Shown: in pieces, positions 1 through 9,072 of the stretch
Layout: the number at the start of each line of letters is the position of its first letter
Position numbering within the stretch: position 1 is the first letter of the stretch
Source of the DNA: Roseateles hydrophilus
GTDB taxonomy: Bacteria > Pseudomonadota > Gammaproteobacteria > Burkholderiales > Burkholderiaceae_C
Length of the DNA stretch: 64,000 nucleotides
Direction of reading: 5' to 3'
Assembly (NCBI RefSeq): GCF_026712245.1
Contig: NZ_JAPPUY010000002.1
Span: 310,001 to 374,000, forward strand
Position numbers and translations under genes: made by a program
The notes under the pieces: generated by a model
What the model was told of the DNA's origin: nothing
The model's database searches: none
What the model saw: the letters and a program-made list of their open reading frames with translations, nothing else

Positions 1-1
1 T

Positions 2-1237
2 CCGCACACCGGCGAGGCGCTCAAGCCGCTGGGTGACGGCTTCATCAAGCTGATCAAGATGATCATCGCGCCCATCATCTTCTGCACGGTGGTGGTGGGC
101 ATCGCCGGCATGGAGGACATGAAGCGCGTGGGCAAGACCGGCGGCTACGCGCTGCTGTACTTCGAGATCGTGTCCACCATCGCGCTGGTGGTGGGCCTGG
201 TGGTGGTGAATGTGCTGCAGCCGGGCGCCGGCATGCACGTGGACCCCGCCACGCTGGACACCAAGAGCATTGCCGCCTACACCGCGCCGGGCAAGATGCA
301 GGGCACGGTGGACTTCCTGCTGGCCATCATCCCCACCACGGTGGTGGACGCCTTCGCCAAGGGCGAGATGCTGCAGGTGCTGCTGTTCTCGCTGATGTTC
401 GGCTTTGCGCTGCACCGCTTCGGCGGCCGCGGCACGCTGATCTTCGACGGCATCGAGAAGACCTCGCACGTGCTGTTCGCCATCGTCGGCATGATCATGA
501 AGCTGGCTCCCATCGGCGCGTTCGGCGCGATGGCCTTCACCATCGGCAAGTACGGCGTGGGCTCGCTGCTGTCGCTGGCCAAGCTGATGGGCGCGTTCTA
601 CGCCACCTGCTTCTTCTTCGTGTTCATCGTGCTGGGCTTCATCACCCGTGTGCACGGCTTCTCGGTCTGGAAGTTCATCAAGTACATCAAGGAAGAGCTG
701 TTCATCGTGCTGGGCACCTCGTCCAGCGAATCGGTGCTGCCGCGGATGATGGCCAAGCTGGAGAACCTGGGCGTGCGCAAGTCCACGGTGGGCCTGGTCA
801 TCCCGACCGGCTACTCGTTCAACCTGGACGGCACGTCCATCTACCTGACCATGGCCGCCGTCTTCATCGCGCAGGCCACCGACACGCCCATGACGCTGAC
901 GCAGCAGCTCACGCTGCTGGCCGTGCTGCTGCTGACGAGCAAGGGCGCGGCCGGCGTGACGGGCAGCGGCTTCATCGTCCTGGCGGCCACGCTGTCGGCC
1001 GTGGGCGAGGTGCCGGTGGCGGGCCTGGCCCTGATCCTGGGCATCGACCGCTTCATGTCCGAGGCGCGCGCGCTGACCAACCTCGTCGGCAACGGCGTGG
1101 CCACGGTGGTGGTGGGCAAGTGGACCGGCGACCTCGACACCGAGCGCCTGCAGGCCGTGCTGAACGAAGAAACCCCGGCGCAGGCCGACGAGCCCGAGGC
1201 CGTTCTCGATACAGTGGACCAACGCATGGCCACTTGA
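2..1237 (+). CDS. dctA: C4-dicarboxylate/H+ (Na+) symporter DctA, 5' end cut by window
   Basis: This is an inner-membrane secondary transporter of the dicarboxylate/amino acid:cation symporter family, which takes up succinate, fumarate and malate. The reading frame is open from the first bases, and the residues before the first in-frame ATG (position 59) already match the DctA N-terminal region, so the true start lies outside the window. Visible family marks are the serine-rich re-entrant loop [11 protein letters not shown], the NLDGTSIY segment and [13 protein letters not shown], which line the substrate and cation sites. The 411 visible residues compare with about 440 for the full protein. 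A formylglutathione hydrolase gene follows after 13 bases in the same direction. Confidence 0.95.
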   Translation, partial: PHTGEALKPLGDGFIKLIKMIIAPIIFCTVVVGIAGMEDMKRVGKTGGYALLYFEIVSTIALVVGLVVVNVLQPGAGMHVDPATLDTKSIAAYTAPGKMQGTVDFLLAIIPTTVVDAFAKGEMLQVLLFSLMFGFALHRFGGRGTLIFDGIEKTSHVLFAIVGMIMKLAPIGAFGAMAFTIGKYGVGSLLSLAKLMGAFYATCFFFVFIVLGFITRVHGFSVWKFIKYIKEELFIVLGTSSSESVLPRMMAKLENLGVRKSTVGLVIPTGYSFNLDGTSIYLTMAAVFIAQATDTPMTLTQQLTLLAVLLLTSKGAAGVTGSGFIVLAATLSAVGEVPVAGLALILGIDRFMSEARALTNLVGNGVATVVVGKWTGDLDTERLQAVLNEETPAQADEPEAVLDTVDQRMAT

Positions 1238-1250
1238 GGGAAGGTTGAGG

Positions 1251-2075
1251 ATGGAACTGTTGTCTGAACACGGCTGCTTTGGCGGCACCCAGCGGTTCCA
1301 CCGCCACGCCTCGGCCGAGATCGGCCTGCCCATGCGCTTCGCGCTGTACCTGCCGCCGGCGCCCAAGGCGCTGCTGGTGTTCCTGGCCGGGCTGACCTGC
1401 ACCGAGGAGACCTTCACCATGAAGGCCGGTGCCCAGCGCCTGGCCTCGCAGCTGGGCCTGGCGCTGCTGATGCCCGACACCAGCCCGCGCGGGGCGAACG
1501 TGCCCGGCGAGGCCGAAGCCTGGGACTTCGGCGTCGGCGCGGGCTTCTACCTCGACGCCACACAAGCACCATGGGCCCGGCACTGGCGTACGGAGAGCTA
1601 CCTGTTGAACGAGCTGATCCCGCTGGTGCAGCGCGAGACCGGCCTCACCAAGACCGGCCTGTTCGGCCACTCCATGGGCGGCCACGGCGCGCTGACGTTG
1701 GCGCTGCGCCACCCGGGGCGCTTCCAGTCGCTGTCGGCCTTGGCGCCCATCGCGGCGCCTGCGCAATGCCCGTGGGGCCACAAGGCGTTTGCCGGTTATC
1801 TGGGTGACGACAAGGCCGCCTGGGCGGCGCACGACGCGAGCTTGCTGATGCGGGCGCAAGCGGCTGCGCCGTACCCGCAGGGCATCCTTATCGACCAGGG
1901 CCTGGCCGACAAGTTCCTGGCCGAGCAGCTGCACCCCGAGGCCTTCGAGGCCGCCTGCGCCGCCGCCGGCCAGCCGCTGACCTTGCGCCGCCACGCCGGG
2001 TACGACCACGGCTACTACTTCATCGCCAGCGTCGTCGACGACCACCTGCGCCACCACGCCGAACGGCTGATCTGA
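1251..2075 (+). CDS. fghA: S-formylglutathione hydrolase (esterase D family)
   Basis: This cytosolic alpha/beta hydrolase hydrolyses S-formylglutathione to formate and glutathione in glutathione-dependent formaldehyde detoxification. The nucleophile elbow is GHSMGGHGAL, the acid lies in DQGLADKFL and the histidine in GYDHGYYF. These are the expected triad of the family, and 274 aa is the usual length. I start it at the ATG at 1251, with GGGAAGG at 1238-1244 as ribosome binding site; an in-frame TTG at 1245 is less likely. No adhC (formaldehyde dehydrogenase) gene is adjacent, which is a little unusual because the two are often neighbours. Recognition of the family is firm; the exact substrate is inferred. 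Confidence 0.93.
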   Translation: MELLSEHGCFGGTQRFHRHASAEIGLPMRFALYLPPAPKALLVFLAGLTCTEETFTMKAGAQRLASQLGLALLMPDTSPRGANVPGEAEAWDFGVGAGFYLDATQAPWARHWRTESYLLNELIPLVQRETGLTKTGLFGHSMGGHGALTLALRHPGRFQSLSALAPIAAPAQCPWGHKAFAGYLGDDKAAWAAHDASLLMRAQAAAPYPQGILIDQGLADKFLAEQLHPEAFEAACAAAGQPLTLRRHAGYDHGYYFIASVVDDHLRHHAERLI

Positions 2076-2177
2076 TCTGACAAAACCGCGGGTCGGTGCC
2101 GGGCCGTCCCCTCGGGGACCGGCTGGGCGAGCTGCGTCCAGCGGCGCTCGACCGGACGAGGGGCCGACAATACGGGT

Positions 2178-4049
2178 ATGGCTGTCCTCTCCCTCACCAA
2201 TGCCCATCTCGCGTTCGGGCACGTCGCGCTGCTTGATGGCGCGGGCTTTTCCCTCGAAATCGGCGAGCGCGTCGGCCTCATCGGCCGCAACGGCACTGGC
2301 AAGTCGTCGCTGCTGAAGATCCTCGCCGGCATCGAGAAGCTCGACGACGGCCTGCTGCAGCAGCAGCAAGGCCTGACCAACGTCTACGTGCCGCAGGAGC
2401 CTGAGCTGCGCGGCGACGCAACCATCTTCGACGTCGTCAGCGAGGGCGTGGCCGAGGCCAAGGCGCTGCGCGAGCGCTACGAGCGCCATGACGAGAACGA
2501 CGACCTCGCGTGGGTGCAGGAGCGCATCGAGCACATCGGCGCGTGGAACTGGGAGCAACGCGTTGACGAGACGCTGCACCGCCTGGGGCTGGACGGCTCG
2601 CGCCTGGTGGGCAGCCTCTCCGGCGGCCTGAAGAAGCGCGTGGCGCTGGGCCGTGCGCTGGTGGCCCAGCCCGACGTGCTGCTGCTGGACGAGCCCACCA
2701 ACCACCTGGACCTGGACGCCATCGCCTGGCTGGAAGGCCTGCTGAACGACTTCAAGGGCTCGCTGCTGCTGATCACCCACGACCGGCAGTTCCTGGACAA
2801 CGTGGCCAACCGCATCGTCGAGCTGGACCGTGGCCAGCTGCGCGGCTACCCCGGCAACTACGCCGCCTTCCAGGCTGCCAAGGCCTACGAGCTGGAGAAC
2901 GAGGCGCTGGCCAATGCCCGCTTCGACAAGCTGCTGGCGCAGGAAGAGGTGTGGATTCGCAAGGGCGTGGAGGCGCGGCGCACGCGCTCCGTGGCCCGCG
3001 TGCAGCGGCTGCAGGAGATGCGGCTGCAGCATGCCGCGCGCCGCGATGTGCAGGGCAAGGTGCGGCTGGACATCGACACCGGAGCGAGCAGCGGCAAGAT
3101 CGTCGCGGAGCTGGAGGATGTGTCCAAGAGCTGGGGCGAGCGCGCAGTCGTGCGCGGCTTCACCAGCACCATCCTGCGTGGCGACAAGGTGGGCCTCATC
3201 GGCCCCAACGGTGCCGGCAAGACGACGCTCTTGAAGATGATCCTCGGCGAGCTGCCGCCCGACAGCGGCACGGTGCGCCAGGGCTCGCGGCTGACGGTGG
3301 CCTACTTCGACCAGATGCGCGACACGCTGAACCTGGACGCCACGCTGGCCGACACCATCAGCCCCGGCTCGGAGTGGATCGAGATCGGCACGCAGAAGAA
3401 ACACGTCAAGAGCTACCTCGGCGACTTCCTGTTCTCACCGGCGCGGGCCAACTCGCCGGTGCGCACGCTGTCGGGTGGCGAGCGCAACCGCCTGCTGCTG
3501 GCGCGCCTGTTCGCGCGGCCGGCCAATGTGCTGGTGCTGGACGAGCCCACCAACGACCTCGACATCGAAACCCTGGAGCTGCTGGAAGAACTGCTGGCCG
3601 AGTACGACGGCACGGTCTTCCTCGTCAGCCACGACCGCCGCTTTCTGGACAACGTGGTCACCTCCACCATCGTCTACGAGGGTGACGCCCGCTGGCGCGA
3701 GTACGAAGGCAGCGTGCAGGACTGGCTGACCCAGTCCAAGCGCGCCGCGGCGCTGCAGGCACACGCCGCGCCCAAGGCCGCGGCGCCGACGCCGCCTGCG
3801 CCGGAGCCGGCCCCGGTCGTCGCCACCAAGCGCAAGCTCAGCTACAAGGAACAGCGCGAGCTGGACGAGATCCCCAAGCAGATCGCCGCGCTGGAGGCCG
3901 AGCAGACGCAGCTGAATGCGCTGCTCAACGGCACCGAGCTGTACACGCAGGGCGCCAAGCGCATCGCCGAAGTGACCGAGCGCGCTGGCGAGATTGACGG
4001 CGAGCTGCTGGCGCTGATGGAGCGCTGGGAAGTGCTGGAAGCCAAGTGA
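2178..4049 (+). CDS. uup: ABC-F type ATPase Uup
   Basis: A soluble ABC-F protein with two ATPase cassettes and no membrane domain. Cassette 1 has Walker A GRNGTGKSS and signature LSGGLKKR. Cassette 2 has GPNGAGKTT and LSGGERNR. Both have Walker B ending LLLDEPTN or VLDEPTN. The tail (about residue 520 on) is an Ala/Pro linker and then a charged coiled coil (KRKLSYKEQRELDEIPKQI), the C-terminal nucleic-acid binding domain that marks Uup among ABC-F proteins. The length of 623 aa is typical. Family members act on ribosomes or branched DNA and affect precise transposon excision. A small membrane-protein gene overlaps its stop codon. Confidence 0.93.
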   Translation: MAVLSLTNAHLAFGHVALLDGAGFSLEIGERVGLIGRNGTGKSSLLKILAGIEKLDDGLLQQQQGLTNVYVPQEPELRGDATIFDVVSEGVAEAKALRERYERHDENDDLAWVQERIEHIGAWNWEQRVDETLHRLGLDGSRLVGSLSGGLKKRVALGRALVAQPDVLLLDEPTNHLDLDAIAWLEGLLNDFKGSLLLITHDRQFLDNVANRIVELDRGQLRGYPGNYAAFQAAKAYELENEALANARFDKLLAQEEVWIRKGVEARRTRSVARVQRLQEMRLQHAARRDVQGKVRLDIDTGASSGKIVAELEDVSKSWGERAVVRGFTSTILRGDKVGLIGPNGAGKTTLLKMILGELPPDSGTVRQGSRLTVAYFDQMRDTLNLDATLADTISPGSEWIEIGTQKKHVKSYLGDFLFSPARANSPVRTLSGGERNRLLLARLFARPANVLVLDEPTNDLDIETLELLEELLAEYDGTVFLVSHDRRFLDNVVTSTIVYEGDARWREYEGSVQDWLTQSKRAAALQAHAAPKAAAPTPPAPEPAPVVATKRKLSYKEQRELDEIPKQIAALEAEQTQLNALLNGTELYTQGAKRIAEVTERAGEIDGELLALMERWEVLEAK

Positions 4050-4426
4050 ACGCGTTGCACCACGAATGGCTGGCGCTGCAAGGCCAGCATGAACGCTACG
4101 AGGCGTTGGCGCTGGGCGTGAAGCTGGTGGCGTTTGCCGCCTGCGCGCTGGTGGCGCAGCCCGCGTTGGCCGTGCCGTTGCTGGCGCTGCTGTGGCTGCA
4201 GGAAGCGGTGCTCAAGACCTTCCAGTCCCGGCTGGGTGAGCGCCTGCTGGCCGTGGAGCGGGGCCTGACGGCCGGCGACGCGGTGGCGATGCAACTGCAC
4301 AGCGACTGGCTGGCCAGCCGGCCGCGTGGCGCCGGCCTGGTGGCGGCCTACCTGAAGAGCGCGCTGCGCCCGACGGTGGCGCTGCCCTATCCGCTGCTGA
4401 TGCTGCTGGTGGTGGCGGTGGCTTAG
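4046..4426 (+). CDS. Small hydrophobic protein, function unknown
   Basis: I do not recognise this 126-residue protein. It starts with GTG in a GTGA overlap with the uup stop codon, so it is probably translationally coupled to uup. Hydrophobic segments at about residues 22-55 and 107-126 suggest two or three membrane passes, with an amphipathic middle (KTFQSRLGERLLAVERGL). Its TAG stop at 4424-4426 overlaps the TAA stop of the opposite-strand GGDEF/EAL gene: the four bases TTAG serve both genes. The hydrophobic pattern and the tight packing support a real gene. Nothing points to a specific role. Confidence 0.7.
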   Translation: MNALHHEWLALQGQHERYEALALGVKLVAFAACALVAQPALAVPLLALLWLQEAVLKTFQSRLGERLLAVERGLTAGDAVAMQLHSDWLASRPRGAGLVAAYLKSALRPTVALPYPLLMLLVVAVA

Positions 4427-6807
4427 CCCAGCCGCGCGAGCGTGCTCTCGGCCGTGGCCGACACATCCGGCGGCTGCCAGGTCTTGGCCCAGGTGACGAA
4501 CTGCTCCTGCGGCATGGGCTTGCAGATGAAGTAGCCCTGGCCCTCGTCGCAGCCCAGCTGCGCCAGCATGGCCCAGGCCTTGGCCGTCTCCAGCCCCTCG
4601 GCCACGACGCTGAGGCCCAGGTTGTGCGCCAGCTCGATGGTGGAGCGCACGATGCGCGCATCGTCCAGGTCGCGCTCCATGGCCATGACGAAGCTCTTGT
4701 CGATCTTGAGCTCGTCCACCGGCAGGCGCTTCAGGTAGGCCAGCGACGAGTAGCCGGTGCCGAAGTCGTCGATGGACAGCTTGAAGCCCATCGCGTGCAG
4801 GTGCTCCAGCGTGGACAAGGCCCGTTCGGGGTCGTCCATGATGGCGCTCTCGGTGATCTCCAGGCACAGCGAGCCGGGCGCAACCTCCAGCGGCGCGAGC
4901 ATGGCCTCGATCTTGGCGGGCAGTTCCTGGTCCATCAGGTCGCGCGTGGACAGGTTGACCGACAGCCGCAGCGTGAGGCCCGCATCGCGCGCCTCGCGCG
5001 CGAACCTGGCCGAGCCGGCCAGCACCCAGGCGCTGAGCACGCGGATGAAGCCGGTCTGCTCGGCAAACGGGATGAACTGCATGGGCGGCACGAGGCCGCG
5101 CACCGGGTGCTGCCAGCGCACCAGCGCCTCGGCGCCGATGACCTTGCCGCGCTGCAGGTCGATCTTGGGCTGCAGGTACAGCCGCAGCTCGTTGTTCTCG
5201 ACCGCGCGGCGCAGCTCCGACAGCAGCGACAGCGACTCCTGGCTGCCGGCATCCAGCTGCGCGTGGTACAGCAGGCTGCCGCACTGGCGCGTCTTGGCGG
5301 CGTACATGGCCAGCTCGGCGCGGCCCAGCAGCAGGTTGACGTCCAGACCATGCTCGCCGAGCAAGGCGATGCCGATGCCAGCGCCCAGGTCGATGGTCTC
5401 GTCGTCGATCTGCAGCGGTTGCTCGAAGTCCTTCAGGATGGCCAGTGCCACCTCGCTGGCCTCGCGCGCGTCGGCATGCGGCAGCAGCAGTGCGAACTCG
5501 TCGCCCGACAGCCGCGCCAGGATGGCCTGAAGCGGCTGGCACAGCGCCTGCAACCGCAGCGCCACGCTCTGCAGCAGGCGGTCGCCGAAGTCGTGGCCCA
5601 GCACGTCGTTGACGTGCTTGAAGCGGTCCAGGTCCAGCATCAGCACGGCGCCGTGCGTGTGGCCCAGGTCGAGGTGGAACTGCAGCACCTGCGCGAAGCG
5701 GGCACGGTTGGGCAGCTGGGTGAGGCCGTCCACGTAGGCCAGCTCGTTGACCAGCTCGTCGCGCCGGCGGATGCCCTCGCGCATGCTCTCCAGCGCCAGT
5801 GCGAGCTTGCGCACCTCAATCAGCGGGGACGTGGCCGGCACCGGCGTCTCGTAGTCGCCACGCTCCAGCCGCAGCGCGGCGCCGGACAGGGCCTTGATCG
5901 GGTTGCTGATGCCGCGCGCCAGCAGCACGCTGACCAGCGCGAACACCGCCACGCCCAGCAGCGTGATGCCCACCAGCGTCAGCTGCAGCTGGCGGTAGGG
6001 CGCGAGCGCGGCGTCCAGCGAGCGCAGCAGCAGCACGCCCAGCTGCTGCTCGCCCAGCAGCAGCGGCACGAAGCGCGCCCGCTGGCGCTCGCCGGCCAGC
6101 GTCAACACCCCTTCGGTCGGCTGCTGCGGGCCCAGCTGTTGCGCCAGAGCCTCGGCTGCGAGCGGTGGAAGATGGGCCACCGTGCCCTGCCAGCGCTGGC
6201 CGGCAGGCTGCAGCAGCAGCGCGCTGTCCAGCCCGGACAGCGCCTGCAGGTCGTCCAGCACCTCGCGGTCCAGCCGGAAGGCCATCAGCACCCAGCCCAC
6301 CGGCGCCGGTGTGCGCACCTGCACGGCGACAACCTGGAACACGTCGGTGCCGCGCACCGCGAGCGCGTTGCCATCGGGCTGGTCGACCAGCTGCTGCAGC
6401 GTGCTGCCGAACGAGGCCGCGCCGTCGCGCGTGGCCGCCACCAGCTGCAGCTGCCCGTCGAAATAGGCCACCATGGACGCCCCGACACGCTCGCCCTGGT
6501 TGGCCAGCGCGTCCTTGATGGTCTCCAGCGTGCCTTCCTCGGCCAGCGACAGGCCGATGGTGGTGCGAAAGCCGTAGTCCTTGGCCAGCAGTTCGGCCGC
6601 GTCGCGCAGCTTGCCGGCGCGCTGCTCCAGCAGGCGGCGCAGCACCAGCTCGCCGGTCTGCAGCTCGGCGCCCAGCGAGGCCTCGGCGTTGCGTGTGATG
6701 CCGGTGTGGATGGTGGTGAAGCTGAGCAGCTGCACCACCAGCAGCAGCGCCAGGAACAGGCCGACGATGCGGCCCTCCAGACGGCGGAGATTGAGCCAGG
6801 CGGGCAT
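4423..6807 (-). CDS. Membrane sensor with GGDEF and EAL domains (c-di-GMP turnover)
   Basis: A 794-aa signalling protein. An N-terminal membrane helix (about 13-32) is followed by a periplasmic sensor of roughly 240 residues that looks like a double-Cache fold. A second helix (about 275-297) and a HAMP-like linker come next, then GGDEF (about 355-520) and EAL (about 530-785). The GGDEF signature reads SGDEF (about 434), which still permits cyclase activity in some proteins. The EAL domain looks intact: EALVRWQHP (from about 559), the DDFGTGYSS loop and LKIDKSFV. It could make or degrade c-di-GMP in response to a periplasmic signal; the intact EAL suggests net phosphodiesterase activity (inference). 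The gene starts 3 bases after the stop of the cupredoxin-like gene, so the two are probably co-transcribed. Confidence 0.93.
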   Translation of the reverse strand: MPAWLNLRRLEGRIVGLFLALLLVVQLLSFTTIHTGITRNAEASLGAELQTGELVLRRLLEQRAGKLRDAAELLAKDYGFRTTIGLSLAEEGTLETIKDALANQGERVGASMVAYFDGQLQLVAATRDGAASFGSTLQQLVDQPDGNALAVRGTDVFQVVAVQVRTPAPVGWVLMAFRLDREVLDDLQALSGLDSALLLQPAGQRWQGTVAHLPPLAAEALAQQLGPQQPTEGVLTLAGERQRARFVPLLLGEQQLGVLLLRSLDAALAPYRQLQLTLVGITLLGVAVFALVSVLLARGISNPIKALSGAALRLERGDYETPVPATSPLIEVRKLALALESMREGIRRRDELVNELAYVDGLTQLPNRARFAQVLQFHLDLGHTHGAVLMLDLDRFKHVNDVLGHDFGDRLLQSVALRLQALCQPLQAILARLSGDEFALLLPHADAREASEVALAILKDFEQPLQIDDETIDLGAGIGIALLGEHGLDVNLLLGRAELAMYAAKTRQCGSLLYHAQLDAGSQESLSLLSELRRAVENNELRLYLQPKIDLQRGKVIGAEALVRWQHPVRGLVPPMQFIPFAEQTGFIRVLSAWVLAGSARFAREARDAGLTLRLSVNLSTRDLMDQELPAKIEAMLAPLEVAPGSLCLEITESAIMDDPERALSTLEHLHAMGFKLSIDDFGTGYSSLAYLKRLPVDELKIDKSFVMAMERDLDDARIVRSTIELAHNLGLSVVAEGLETAKAWAMLAQLGCDEGQGYFICKPMPQEQFVTWAKTWQPPDVSATAESTLARLG

Positions 6808-6810
6808 GGG

Positions 6811-7398
6811 TCAGTCGGCCAGCGTCAGCGTGGCGTTGCCGCCGGCCGCGGGCACGCTCAGGCGCAGGCTCTGCAGCGTGGGTGATTTCTGCGCCGCGTG
6901 CCAGGCCTTGACGCTGTGTTCGCCGGGCGGCAGGTCCAGCGTGAGCTTGCCCTTGTCATCGGTGCGGCCGAACAGCGCCGTGTCGACGACGATGACGTGG
7001 GCGCTCATCTTGTCGTGGATGTTGCAGCCCAGCGCCGCGACGCCCGGCTTGTCGAACACCACCGGCTCGGTCGGCGTGCCGGAGTACAGCTTGATGTCCA
7101 TGACCTTGATCGGCGAGATCGAGTAGACGTGGTGTCGCACGGTGTCGAAGTTCGGGAAGTTCACGGCCGTGCCGGTCTGCACGATGAGCACCTGCGGCGT
7201 GAACTGGCGGTCGCGCTGGCCGATCTCGGCCTTGGCGGTGCTCGTCTTGGCCGGCCGCCCCTTGACTTCGACGGCGAGCGCCGCTCCGGCCAGCGGCTGG
7301 CCGCCCGGCCCGCGCAGTTGCACGGTCAGGGGCACAGCCTGTGCAGCGAGCGGGCACAGCGTGAGGGTCAGCAGGGCGAGGCAGCGGGCGATGGTCAT
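6811..7398 (-). CDS. Periplasmic cupredoxin-like protein (methylamine utilisation protein type)
   Basis: The 195-aa product begins with a signal peptide (MTIARCLALLTLTLCPLAAQA). It contains a plastocyanin-like fold with likely type-1 copper ligands: a histidine in DTVRHHVYS and the C-terminal cluster GCNIHDKM, giving Cys, His and Met in order. A carboxypeptidase-regulatory-like beta domain (DDKGKLTLDLPPGEHSVKAWH) follows. Proteins of this layout are often annotated as methylamine utilisation proteins, but no mau genes are nearby. The start is the ATG just before the signal peptide; an upstream in-frame ATG at 7431 would add a charged extension. Its partner in the operon is the GGDEF/EAL sensor just downstream, which suggests it may feed a periplasmic redox or metal signal to that protein (inference). 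Confidence 0.85.
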   Translation of the reverse strand: MTIARCLALLTLTLCPLAAQAVPLTVQLRGPGGQPLAGAALAVEVKGRPAKTSTAKAEIGQRDRQFTPQVLIVQTGTAVNFPNFDTVRHHVYSISPIKVMDIKLYSGTPTEPVVFDKPGVAALGCNIHDKMSAHVIVVDTALFGRTDDKGKLTLDLPPGEHSVKAWHAAQKSPTLQSLRLSVPAAGGNATLTLAD

Positions 7399-7437
7399 GG
7401 CAGCGTGATTCCGCTCCGCACGATAGCCCAAGCGCGC

Positions 7438-8508
7438 TCAGCGGACCGTGAGAACTGCCCCGGTTTTGCCGCTTGCGGTTTCTGCCAGCATCAGGGCGAG
7501 GCGGCGCAGCGCGGCCCAGGGGTCGCCGGGCCAGTCGGGGTGGCGCAGGCCCTTGACGAGGCCATCGCACACCTGCGCGGCCTGCACCAGCGCGCCGGCC
7601 TTGGCCGAGTCCAGCCGCGGCGCGATGCGCTCGATGAGCCGCTCCTTGGCGCCCCACACGCGCGCTTCGCGCATGGCCATGGGCAGCGGCCGGCCGGCGT
7701 CCAGCGCGGCGCGCACGCGGGCCAGCGCGCGGGCGTCCTCGGCCAGGTTCCAGTGCACCAGCACGGCGGCCTCGCCCTCGGCCTCCAGGCCGTCCAGCAT
7801 GCGCAGCAGGCGCGGCACGTTGCCGGACAGCACGGCCTCGCTGAGCTTGAACACGTCGAAGCGCGCCACGTCCAGCACGGCGGCCTCGATCTGCGCCAGC
7901 GTCAGTTCGCCCTTGGGGTGCAGCAGCGCGAGCTTCTGCAGCTCCTGGTGGGCGGCCAGCAGGTTGCCCTCCACGCGATCGGCAAAAAAGCTCAGCGCGC
8001 GCTGGCCGTCCTCGCCCTCGGGCACGGACTGGCCCTGCGCCTTCAGCCGCTGTGCCAGCCAGGCCGGCAGCAACCGGCGCTCGACCGGCTCCACGCGCAG
8101 GGACACGCCGTGGCCGTCCAGCGCCGTGAACCAGGCGCTGTTGAGCTGCGTCTTGTCCAGGCGCGGCAGCGTCACCAGCGTCAGCACGTCGTCGGGCGCG
8201 GCCTCGGCGTAACGCTGCAGCGCCTCGGAGCCATCCTTACCAGGCTTGCCGCCCGGGATGCGGATCTCGATGAACTGGCGCTCGGCGAACAGGCTCATGG
8301 CCTGGGCCGCGGCCAGCACGGGTGCCCAGTCGAAGTAGGCGCCCGAGACGGTGAAGATCTGCCGCTCGCCGAAGCCCTGCGCGCGCGCGGCGGCGCGGAT
8401 CTGGTCGGCCGCCTCCTGCGCGAGCAGCGGCTCGTCGCCGTGCACGGTGTAGATGCGGGCCAGGCCCTTGCTCAGGTGGGCGGCGAGGCCCTCGGCGCGC
8501 AGCTGCAT
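7438..8508 (-). CDS. holA: DNA polymerase III delta subunit
   Basis: Clamp-loader subunit that opens the beta sliding clamp. The sequence has the family N-terminus with YTVHGDEPLLAQEAADQIR, the AAA+-like fold without a functional Walker A motif, and the helical C-terminal collar domain (WNLAEDARALARVRAAL). Its 356 aa fit the family. The ATG at 8508 shares a base with the stop codon of lptE, which is the usual upstream neighbour in Burkholderiales (leuS-lptE-holA). Expression is probably from the long envelope and housekeeping transcript coming from bamE. Confidence 0.94.
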   Translation of the reverse strand: MQLRAEGLAAHLSKGLARIYTVHGDEPLLAQEAADQIRAAARAQGFGERQIFTVSGAYFDWAPVLAAAQAMSLFAERQFIEIRIPGGKPGKDGSEALQRYAEAAPDDVLTLVTLPRLDKTQLNSAWFTALDGHGVSLRVEPVERRLLPAWLAQRLKAQGQSVPEGEDGQRALSFFADRVEGNLLAAHQELQKLALLHPKGELTLAQIEAAVLDVARFDVFKLSEAVLSGNVPRLLRMLDGLEAEGEAAVLVHWNLAEDARALARVRAALDAGRPLPMAMREARVWGAKERLIERIAPRLDSAKAGALVQAAQVCDGLVKGLRHPDWPGDPWAALRRLALMLAETASGKTGAVLTVR

Positions 8509-8993
8509 CAGCCGGGCAACCTGATGGCCGCGAGCCGCCGCATCACCTGGGCGATGGCGTCGGAATGCATCGCGCTGTAGAGGTTGGCGGCCTCCTGCTC
8601 CTTGGCCAGCGCGGCGGTCTCGGTGTAGTTCATGTCGCGCACGAGGCGCAGCTCGACCTTGGGCACCAGCAGCTCGCCCTCGGCCGTGCGCACCAGGTAG
8701 TCGAAGCGCAGCCGCAGCTGGAATTCGCGCACTTGCCCGACGCTGGTGGAGGCCACCACCGAGCGGTCGCGCTGCTCGTCCAGCGCCTCCAGCACGACCT
8801 GCGCACGCGCCGGGTCGTCCAGCACCTGCACCGGCGTGCGCTTGATCTGGCGCTTCAGGCCGAGCGCCAGCGGCGAGTCGGCGCCAAAGCCGGTCAGCGC
8901 CAGCGTCTTGAACGGCAGCTCGGGCTCGCGGCGCAGCGCAAAGCCGCAGCCGGTGAGGGCTGCAAGGCCGATGAGCGCGAGGCGGCGGTCCAA
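8508..8993 (-). CDS. lptE: LPS-assembly lipoprotein LptE
   Basis: Outer-membrane lipoprotein that plugs the LptD barrel and helps insert lipopolysaccharide. The lipoprotein signal is short: LDRRLALIGLAALTGC, with the lipid-anchor cysteine followed by GFALRREPELPFKTLAL, a typical LptE start. I choose the TTG at 8993 as start, giving 161 aa. The upstream in-frame ATG at 9068 would add 25 residues translated entirely from a palindromic intergenic repeat and would bury the signal peptide. No strong ribosome binding site is obvious for either choice. The identity is firm; the start is the weak point. Confidence 0.88.
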   Translation of the reverse strand: MDRRLALIGLAALTGCGFALRREPELPFKTLALTGFGADSPLALGLKRQIKRTPVQVLDDPARAQVVLEALDEQRDRSVVASTSVGQVREFQLRLRFDYLVRTAEGELLVPKVELRLVRDMNYTETAALAKEQEAANLYSAMHSDAIAQVMRRLAAIRLPG

Positions 8994-9064
8994 GACGCCG
9001 CCGGGCCGTCCCAAGGCGTCTTGCGCCCCCTCGGGGGGCAGCGAGCGCGAGCGAGCGTGGGGGC
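8992..9064. repeat. Palindromic intergenic repeat between leuS and lptE
   Basis: AAGACGCC at 8992-8999 pairs with GGCGTCTT at 9015-9022. GCCCCC at 9025-9030 pairs with GGGGGC at 9034-9039 around a TCG loop. A run of GCGAGC-type units and GTGGGGG follows. From memory, this CCCCCTCGGGGGGCAGCGAGCG pattern is a common short dispersed repeat between genes in Burkholderiales. Only one clear copy is seen in this window. Confidence 0.7.
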
Positions 9065-9072
9065 GCATGTGC

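Noticed and set aside
1053-3404. Long minus-strand open frame (783 codons) across dctA, fghA and uup
   Set aside because: It is antisense to three well-recognised genes, has Gly/Arg/His/Gln-rich low-complexity sequence and no family similarity. Such frames are expected in very GC-rich DNA.
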